From contig OX387603.1 in the NCBI GenBank assembly GCA_947568835.1, positions 28,234,651-28,298,650 on the forward strand: a stretch of 64,000 nt of DNA, given 5' to 3'. The DNA comes from Protonemura montana. Its lineage: Eukaryota > Arthropoda > Insecta > Plecoptera > Nemouridae. Within the stretch, counting starts at the first letter, position 1, and each line of letters starts with the position of its first letter. Positions 56,669 to 64,000 of the stretch are shown here, piece by piece. A program made the translations under genes and the position numbers. The notes under the pieces were generated by a model. It was not told the origin of the DNA. It did not search any database and saw only the letters and a program-made list of their open reading frames with translations.

Positions 56669-57037
56669 ATCCTATCATTGTACTATCCCTTACATTTGCA
56701 ATAGCGGTAACATTTCCTAGATAAATTTAAATTCAGTAAGGCTAGGTAGGGCAGACCAGGAACCGTGACTAGCACGGCAGGTAGCAACCCAATTCCCATA
56801 TATTTCACCATGCTGACACGCTTTTCTGCTGCAGGTATAAAGCACCGGACGCCGCATAGCCCTTTAACTTCACGACCATTGCGCTCGCATGTGGACACTC
56901 TAACGGAACTGCTCCTCCCAGAGCTAGACAATAATGCATGTAAATTAATTGATTGCCCTATCGTAGATTTGGTAAAGGTACTTCAAATTTGAATGCTGTT
57001 TAAAAAAAAAAAAAATAAAATAAAATATTGTACATAC

Positions 57038-57780
57038 ATTTAGTAAAGTAGTTACTTCTAACTAATAGTTTTAGAAATGCAGCCTGCTGTTTTCTATCTG
57101 CATGTCATGCATGTTCAAAAAAAAAAATAAAAATAAAAAAACATATCGTAGATTTAGTAAAGTAGTGATTCAGTAGTTAGTAGTAGTAGTTGGTAAGCAA
57201 GTAGTTAATAGTTATGCAACCTGCTGTTTTCCATCTGCATGTCATGCATGTTCAAAAAAACAAAAAAACAAAAAAAAAATCATAGATTTAGTAAAGTAGT
57301 TACTAAGTAGTAAGTAGTAGAAGTTGGTAAGCAAGTAGTTTATAGTTATGCAACCTGCTGTTTTCCATCTGCATGTCATGGATGTTCAAAAAAACAAAAA
57401 AACAAAAAAAAAATCATAGATTTAGTAAAGTAGTTACTAAGTAGTAAGTAGTAGAAGTTGGTAAGTAAGTAGTTAATAGTTATGCGACCTGCTTTTTTCC
57501 ATCTGCATGTCATGCATGTTCAAAAAAACAAAAAAACAAAAAAAAATCATAGATTTAGTAAAGTAGTTACTAAGTAGTAAGTAGTAGAAGTTGGTAAGTA
57601 AGTAGTTAATAGTTATGCAACCTGCTGTTTTCCATCTGCATGTCATGCATGTTCAAAAAAACAAAAAAACAAAAAAAAATACCATAGATTTAGTAAAGTA
57701 GTAACTAAGTAGTAATAAGTAGTAGTTGGTTAGTAAGTAGTTAATAGTTATGCAACCTGCTGTTTTCTATCTGCATGTTT
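57038..57780 (+). repeat. ~134-bp 3' tandem repeats of U4, six copies
   Basis: Unit starts at 57038, 57151, 57285, 57416, 57551 and 57688. An extra A-rich insertion (about 56952-57030, not in other units) precedes the first. Several units share the variant GTAGAAGTTGG, pointing to recent duplication inside this array. Confidence 0.9.
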
Positions 57781-58061
57781 GCAATTTTTTTAAGGTCACA
57801 ATCTTACTTTCGTGTCGGTCTTTTTACTGCATGTTTCTCTTTTCTTGATTCTATCTTGGAATGTCAAACCAACTAACCACCAAGCATGATAGCATTGCTT
57901 CAGTCTTAAAACTGAACAATGCATCCTACCTATCCGACACAGTTGATCCTTGCATGAATCCTTGCATGTCCGCACATCAGAGATTCCTGTTGCTTGCAAC
58001 GGGCTGCACAATCTTTGATAGTGTAAGGCAGAGGCGATGTAGTGTGCGACGATCGCCATGC

Positions 58062-58088
58062 TGCCGGGGCGGGATGGGGGCCCCGGCA
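58062..58088 (+). other. GC-rich 9-bp hairpin in U4 3' region
   Basis: Same stem and loop as in U1. Confidence 0.65.
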
Positions 58089-58918
58089 TAACAATTATTT
58101 TTAAAATTCTCTCACTTAACAGCTTGAATACAATTAGAAACTTTTCATTTCTCCAAGAATGGTGCCTCTCTCTTGCCGTCTATTTTTATTTTGTTTTAGA
58201 CCCCCCCTCCCCCTGCCAATCGTGGAGAAGGAACTTCTTCATGGCACCATTGCGGAGATTACTTTCAATTACGAATGAACAGTGGCGATACTGCGACATG
58301 GCTGGTCTGCATTGACTGTTGCTTTCAAATGGTCAAAGTTTTCAACGCAAATCGTCGTAAACATGTGAATATTTCTTATATTTGTAAAAATGATCATAAT
58401 ATTGGCAAATAAAAATTACAATAATTAATAGGTACATTTTTTGTGTGTTTAATCTTCAAAAAAAACCTTCGTCACTGAAACCAAACCAAAAATATTTGTA
58501 ATGATTCCTTTCTGTCCAAAAAGCACACCAAATGGTTGTGTCCTTATAAGCAATGCTGCTGGTTAGCCATCATCGTTGAAAGTACTGGCGGAAATCAGGC
58601 ATAGTATGGTATATCAAGTCGTAAGGGCACAATACTTTGTTTTCTTGCCATTTTTTCAGTACTTTATTTTGTTGTCCCATAAAAGTTTCTTAAATGTATG
58701 CGTAGAGGCTACATTAAGTGTTAAGTCTCAGTTCGGTCCCAGGGCTTAGGGACTAGATTTTGGCTTAGGCCCATATATTTTTGTCACGACTTATCCTATC
58801 GGCACATGCCCTATGGGCATAGGGTACTAGAAAAATAGTAGTGAGCTATTTGTCATTGTTAATCAAAGTTCAAAGACAATACTAATACTAAAATAAAACC
58901 ACTAGGGATAAGAACAAC

Positions 58919-58947
58919 AGGTGCCGTTAGGCATCGGGTACTGCTAG
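58919..58947 (+). other. Helitron 3' terminus of U4
   Basis: Hairpin and CTAG (58944-58947); U5 begins at 58948. Confidence 0.88.
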
Positions 58948-60211
58948 TTAACCTTATATAAAAGCCTTAATTTGGCGATGTTCAACTTTTTAGTTTGTGG
59001 GTAGGTAGGTGGGTCTCTGGGATGTAACCGGCCGCTCTACTGGTTATGGAAATTGTGAAATTAGACTCAAAACGTATGGAAATGGGCTAGAATTTTTCAG
59101 AATTAACTTTTACATTGGCAGGCGACATTTTCACAGCGATTTAAAATCGTTTTCATGGTGAAAAGTTGCTAAATATGACGGCAAGATATCTCAGAGCCAG
59201 GCGATGCAGCTCGATTTGATAATTCTTTTAATACTCAAGTTTTTCTAGCCTGGAGCTCCACGGCGCATTTTCATACATTCGTATTAAAGTTGTTGATGTA
59301 ATTGAGCGAAAACATATTCAATTGCGATCGTTTCACGTGAAAAAGAATTAATTTTGCTAATAAACTGACAGCTTTGTTCAAATGTTTGCTATTTTGTCAC
59401 CTCGGCAAGGTGTACGAAATCGTGAATGTATCTTCTCAGCAGTGGATTATCAGGCCAAATTAAACGTCAAATTCAAACGTCAAAGTCAACGTCAATGTCA
59501 AATTATTTTCGAAATCTCCAGAACTGAAGGAAAAACGTGTGAAATTGGCTTACATTGGTTCATAATTCAGGTTTACATCCCGCTACGTCTTTTTCACGGT
59601 AATTTCAAAGTGCATTATTATAGTAAAGTATCAAAAATATTGTTGGTGTCAATTGGCTAGCAAGATGAAAAAGAGCCACTTGACAAGCCCGCAACATTCT
59701 CGTGGAGGTTATTTACACGTCAAAAACGTTTGGAAAGTTAAAAAATCTATTAACACCACTGTTGGAATCTATTGTAAATATATTTAAAGATATTTTTTGT
59801 AAATAGTATACGAAAGACGAGAAATTTCGTGAAAATACGACGATTTTTCTTCATCCCCAGTCTAGACAAGATCACACAGTTGATTCCAAGCCATCAATGA
59901 TATTTGTGACAATTATGTAAATCAATAGCAATCCTATAAACTTTCTTTGCAGGTCTTTAAGACATTAAATAGGGTTTTTAAACAAACAAAACACACTTGA
60001 ATTGTTTTTTATTGAAAATTTTACCAAAACTAGATTTAAAGTGACATTGACAGATCAAAGATAAAAATTGACAGATATCTTTCATTGACTCAGGACGCCG
60101 TGGATATTTATTTTATTTTCGAGAATGCCGTGATCATTCAACAGGTATTTAATTCAAAACGTCATTAATTACAGAGTGCAGCTTTAAAAAATCTGATCCA
60201 AATACGCAATC

Positions 60212-60520
60212 TATGGTTTAATATGGTTTTCTATGGAATTGTATGGTATTGTATAGTACTCTTTGGTGTTATATGGTAGTCTATGGTATTACGTGATATT
60301 ATATGGTATTGTTTGGTTATTTACGGTATTCTATGGAATTGTACAGTATTTTATGGTATTGCATGGTAAAGTATGGTATTTTACGGTATTCTATGATATT
60401 CTATGGTATTGTATGGTATTGTTTGGTATAATATGGAATTGTATGGTATTTTATGGTATAATATGGTATTGCATGGTATTGCAAGCTAAAGTATGGTATT
60501 CTATGGTATTCAATGGTTTT
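60212..60520 (+). repeat. TATGG/TATTx pentamer satellite of U5, ~0.31 kb
   Basis: Begins after AATACGCAATC with nearly the same first ten pentamers as U3, so U3 and U5 share an origin here. It is followed by the conserved AGGCGTAAAAATTGTAT block. Confidence 0.9.
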
Positions 60521-60769
60521 TTACAGGCGTAAAAATTGTATGTTTATAGAACATTTTGTGTTCAATTGTGTTTCTTTCATGAGTTTTCAGATAAATTTAG
60601 TAGTGATTTAACCCGTAATTAATAAGCTAACCTCTAAAGACACATTATTACGATCACTGTCCGCAATAATTTTACTTCTGACTTCATTCATTTACAGCGT
60701 GTAGCATCGACAGCTTCTTATGGCACGTAATTTAAATCGTCGCGCGTGGTGTAAAAGTTTGAATTTGCG

Positions 60770-61450
60770 TGACGTCATTTTACGTAGCGGGATGATGGTT
60801 TAGCGCTTTTTGATCGGCATCTACGCTCGGCAATTAGTCACACTCCCAAAGCCCGCCAGCCGCCATTTGCTATAGCAGTTAGTCTAGCATGAGAGTGCGG
60901 ATTACCTACACGGCGAAACACTCTTGTGGGGAAGAATTTCGTCGCTATTCAAGGTAATCTTATTTCAGATTTAATTTGCATGTCACAATATCCTCTAATA
61001 GTCAACCCCTAATATCATCAAGTGATTCAATTATTTATAGTGATTTTATAGCGTTTAGCTTCTAAATTATTCTTAAAATTATCGTTCATCATCAAGACTG
61101 GAAAGCATACATTTTGCCCGTCTTGTGGATATTTCCATGACGTCATTTTTACGTAACATGATGCAATCGCTCGACGCGATTCTCATCCCCCTCCCCAACC
61201 CTCCCATGCCCTACGTTCCAACAATTAGAAGTGTGTTCAACATGGCGTCCAAGCTCGCATTCGAAGCAAATTAGCATATTTCTTTGTAAAGAAACTGAAG
61301 TGATTGTTGTGCATATTAAAGCATACATTTAGCCTGGCATGATATTTGCATGAGGTCATTTTTACAAAACATGGCGGTTGGTTCGCGCTCAGCCACGCTC
61401 CGCTTCAGCTCGGCGACGCTAGGCACTAAAGCATCGTTTTCTTTACACAG
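60770..61450 (+). promoter_or_regulatory. 5' regulatory region of U5
   Basis: CREs at 60770-60777 and 61138-61145; donor GT at 60954; acceptor CAG ending 61450 (497-nt putative intron). Several bases (CTTATTTCAGATTT after the donor, TGATTTTATAGCG) match U1 rather than its neighbours. Confidence 0.6.
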
Positions 61451-64000
61451 ATGCCACCTAAGAAGCGTGTAAATCTGACGTCTCGGAAAGGCGGAAAAGG
61501 TGCAACGGCAAGAGCAGAGAGCGCGGCGGCGAAGAAAAGGGCTGCTGCTGACGAGAGGGCGAGGACGAGAGAGACGGCCGAGCACGCCGACCATCAGGCA
61601 ACTGCTAGCCCGTCGACGTCGACGCTCGACGAGCAGCGTCCTTTTCTTTCCGCTATTCTCGAAGAAGCCCCGGTGAGTGTCTTAAAGCATGATTCATTAT
61701 TAGAACAGGCCGCCCCCGCTTCTCTTCCAGCTTTTTATGATCAACCCTCTACAAGCCGCTATATGCATTCATTTCCCGACAATGTGCCATCTGTACTACC
61801 ATCCCTTGACCAAACTCAGATCCTGGAAAATTCAGTTGGCCAGCTCCATGAGGACAAGAAAGTGCAAGTAGCAGCAAACGAACGGAGTGCCCGACTAGCG
61901 GAAAAAGCTAGAAATGCTCGCCAGCGCAGAAAGGCTGAGGATGAGGCCCAGCGTCTTCTGCGTCTGGCCCAGGTTGCCGAGTCGAAGCGTCGACGACTAG
62001 ACGAAGCTTCTGAGGGACGACGCCTACAGCTTCTTGCTGAAAAGGCTGAGTCTGAGCGCCTCCGCTTGACAAAATGTACCGAAGAACAGCGCCTTCAGCG
62101 ACTAGCCCTTCAGGCAGAGTCAAAGCGTCGCCGCTTGAGTGACGAAGCTGACAAACAGCGCCTCCAGCGACTAGCCCTTAAGGCAGAGTCAAAGCGTCGC
62201 CACTTGAGTCACGAAGCTGACGAACAGCGCCTTCAGCGACTAGCCCTTATGGCAGAGTCCAAGCGTTGCCGCTTGAGTGATGAATCTGACGAACAGCGCC
62301 TTCAGCGACTAGCCCTTATGGCAGAGTCAAAGCGTCACCGCTTGAGCGACGAAGCTGAGGAACAGCGCCTTCAGCGATTAAGCCAGAAGGCAGTTCAAAC
62401 GCAGTGTGAAAGGCAGCATGAGACTACAGAGGCGCGCGAGAGCCGATTAGTCGCCGCGCGGGAGCGATCTCAGCAGCGTCGAAATGCCGAGACCAGGGAT
62501 AAGCTCGCGGCGTTCGAAGTGGAAGTCTCTCAGCGCGCTGAGGAGGAGGCGTCTCAACGCGCCCAAGAGGCTGAACTAGAGCAAAGCCAGCGAGTCGCGG
62601 TCGAGGCTATTGACGTGGCAGACGATCAGTTCGAACCTGATCTTGCTCCAGTGAACCTTCATCCTTTCCACTTGGAGGCTGCACGGCAAGACGTCGCTGA
62701 CGTCGCCCTCTTTCACTGCGGCAGCATGGACGAAGTATGCAGGGTGTGCGGCGCTCTGTACTTCGCAGGAGAGCGTCCATCTGACAAAATTTACAAACTC
62801 TGTTGTCACTCGGGCAACGTAATCCTCGAGCCTCTCCTCGCGTATCCCGATTTAATGCATGCGTTGCTGACCGGAGATCATTGCGAGTCTAAGAACTTCC
62901 GCAAAAACATCCGGTCGTACAACAGTTCGCTCTCCTTCGCTTCAGTCGGAGTTAAGACGGACATCCCCCAGGGCCGTGGCACATACTGTTTTCGTGTCCA
63001 TGGCAACATCCAGCACAGGATCGGCCATATGGGGCAGGCGGTGCAGAAGCCCCTCTATTCGCACCTGTACTTTCTTGACGCGGAACAAGCGAAGACGCAT
63101 CGAATGGACAGGCGCCAGAATGCTAATCTGCTACCCAACCTGCTTCATGAGCTGGACGCGCTGGTTCGCGAAATAAATCCTTTTGCCCAAGGGCTTAAAA
63201 CGTTAGGTCAGGTGGAGGCCGACGACAGGATCCGTGCAGCTGCCGAGGGGCGACCCGAGGTCATGGCCGAACTGCGTTTCGTGGATGACCGACGGCGGCT
63301 GTACGAAAATCCTACGGCCCACGAGGTGGCCGTTGTCTATCAGAGCGTTGACGGTGGCATGCCTCCTCTAGGACGTGATATTCGTATCCATACTCGTGGC
63401 GGATTTATTGAGCAGCTGTCTGTCCTGTCGCCCAACACGGATCCGCTCAGCTACGTGCTGTTGTTCCCGCGTGGAGAACCCGGCTGGCAACGAGGTATGC
63501 CGCACACCAGGCAATCTAAGCACAGCGTCGTCACTCTAATGGAGTTTTATAGCCATCGACTCCACGAGCGTGTCGGCGCCTTCCATCCAGTGCTGCACGC
63601 CGGCAAGCTGACGCAGCAGTTTATGGTAGACGCCTATATCAAGGTTGAGGGCAATCGCCTTGAGTTCGTCATCAGGAACCAGAAAACGCTGCGCGCCGAA
63701 CTCTACAGTGGGCTCATGGACCACTTGGCGAACCGTGCTGAGCGGCAGGGCTGCAATGTCGGGAAGATGGTGATTCTGCCTTCCAGTTTCATCGGAAGCC
63801 CCAGGCATTGCCAGCAGCTATATCAAGACGCTATGAGTATCGTCACCAAGTTTGGAAAACCCGATCTTTTCCTTACTATGACGTGTAATCCGAAGTGGCC
63901 TGAGATTCAGACGAGCCTAGCGGCGTACGAAAGGGCAGAAGACCGACCCGATCTCACCGCGCGAGTATTCCAACTTAAACTCAAGGAGCTCATGTCTGAT
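61451..64000 (+). CDS. Helitron Rep/PIF1-like helicase, copy 5 (partial, 850 codons)
   Basis: Same start as the other copies and open to the last base. Aligning its end with copy 1 (offset 2549 against 2480) gives a difference of exactly 69 bp, one 23-residue repeat, so it has four repeats (62084-62359) and no net frameshift. It includes the basic N-terminus, the helical repeats, the Cys cluster and part of the Helitron_like_N region. It ends at ELMSD, about 26 codons before the HUH motif, so catalytic competence cannot be judged. The CERQHETTEARES segment is shared with copy 1, while SAILEEAPVS is shared with copies 2 and 4. Confidence 0.92.
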   Translation, partial: MPPKKRVNLTSRKGGKGATARAESAAAKKRAAADERARTRETAEHADHQATASPSTSTLDEQRPFLSAILEEAPVSVLKHDSLLEQAAPASLPAFYDQPSTSRYMHSFPDNVPSVLPSLDQTQILENSVGQLHEDKKVQVAANERSARLAEKARNARQRRKAEDEAQRLLRLAQVAESKRRRLDEASEGRRLQLLAEKAESERLRLTKCTEEQRLQRLALQAESKRRRLSDEADKQRLQRLALKAESKRRHLSHEADEQRLQRLALMAESKRCRLSDESDEQRLQRLALMAESKRHRLSDEAEEQRLQRLSQKAVQTQCERQHETTEARESRLVAARERSQQRRNAETRDKLAAFEVEVSQRAEEEASQRAQEAELEQSQRVAVEAIDVADDQFEPDLAPVNLHPFHLEAARQDVADVALFHCGSMDEVCRVCGALYFAGERPSDKIYKLCCHSGNVILEPLLAYPDLMHALLTGDHCESKNFRKNIRSYNSSLSFASVGVKTDIPQGRGTYCFRVHGNIQHRIGHMGQAVQKPLYSHLYFLDAEQAKTHRMDRRQNANLLPNLLHELDALVREINPFAQGLKTLGQVEADDRIRAAAEGRPEVMAELRFVDDRRRLYENPTAHEVAVVYQSVDGGMPPLGRDIRIHTRGGFIEQLSVLSPNTDPLSYVLLFPRGEPGWQRGMPHTRQSKHSVVTLMEFYSHRLHERVGAFHPVLHAGKLTQQFMVDAYIKVEGNRLEFVIRNQKTLRAELYSGLMDHLANRAERQGCNVGKMVILPSSFIGSPRHCQQLYQDAMSIVTKFGKPDLFLTMTCNPKWPEIQTSLAAYERAEDRPDLTARVFQLKLKELMSD

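Larger units (their letters stand above)
46548..58947 (+). mobile_element. Helitron unit U4 (autonomous)
   Basis: 12.4 kb, GCATA plus 41-bp type. Its 5' block (46548-47882) is nearly identical to that of U2, including the same satellite edges and the same ordered variants in the 41-bp array, yet U2 and U4 are separated by U3 and U3b. Close to the ATG it matches U1 instead (CATTACTAAAGCCTCGC). Non-coding 49637-50848 holds the 5' regulatory region; 56669-58947 holds the 3' repeats, hairpin and terminus. Confidence 0.9.
58948..64000 (+). mobile_element. Helitron unit U5 (truncated by window end)
   Basis: TATGG type. The 5' block runs to ~60210 and contains the AACGTCAAA-rich stretch seen in U3b. 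A short satellite, the 5' regulatory region and the first 850 codons of the Rep/helicase follow. The array therefore continues beyond the window. Confidence 0.9.

Overview
The window is eukaryotic, non-coding-rich DNA from an animal, probably an invertebrate and perhaps an arthropod. The basis is the mix of APE-type LINE retrotransposons and Helitrons, splice-like sites, AATAAA signals and long satellites; the species cannot be fixed from the sequence. I see no host gene, tRNA or rRNA. Everything recognisable is mobile or repetitive.

Left flank (1-8332). A 5'-truncated CR1/L2-like LINE lies on the minus strand (about 566-4620). It keeps the C-terminal part of an SGNH-esterase-type ORF1, then an ORF2 (endonuclease plus reverse transcriptase) that is broken by one in-frame TGA. 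ORF1 and ORF2 overlap by ATGA. The LINE sits inside a diverged ~300-bp tandem repeat whose second copy (4921-5103) shows the empty site. Two older minus-strand LINE relics follow: an R1/I-like endonuclease-RT linker at ~5270-5550, and a Jockey-like ORF1 tail plus endonuclease at ~6755-7740.

Right part (8333-64000, running off the window). This is a head-to-tail array of large Helitrons, all on the plus strand and abutting without host DNA at the junction CTAG|TTAACC. The units are U1 8333-22149, U2 22150-33661, U3 33662-43656, a short non-autonomous unit U3b 43657-46547, U4 46548-58947, and U5 58948-end (truncated). Every full unit has the same order: a conserved 5' block with a (TGGC)-rich microsatellite and TATA-like sequence; a variable satellite zone; a 5' regulatory region with two perfect TGACGTCA boxes and a probable 5'UTR intron; an intact 1824-1939-aa Rep/helicase ORF; a 3' zone of ~134-bp A-rich tandem repeats; a GC-rich hairpin; and a 29-bp 3' terminus with a small hairpin 9 nt before CTAG. 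The satellite zone comes in two types: a GCATA pentamer satellite plus a 41-bp tandem repeat (U1, U2, U4), or a TATGG/TATTC pentamer satellite (U3, U3b, U5).

The Rep/helicase would nick at the 3' terminus with its HUH/two-tyrosine nuclease and unwind with its PIF1-like helicase. The tandem abutting arrangement is what unterminated rolling-circle copying, or later unequal exchange, would leave. The proteins differ in length by exact multiples of a 23-residue helical repeat (3, 6, 7, 8 and 4 copies), and are otherwise nearly identical. The array is therefore young, and all four complete copies look coding-competent.
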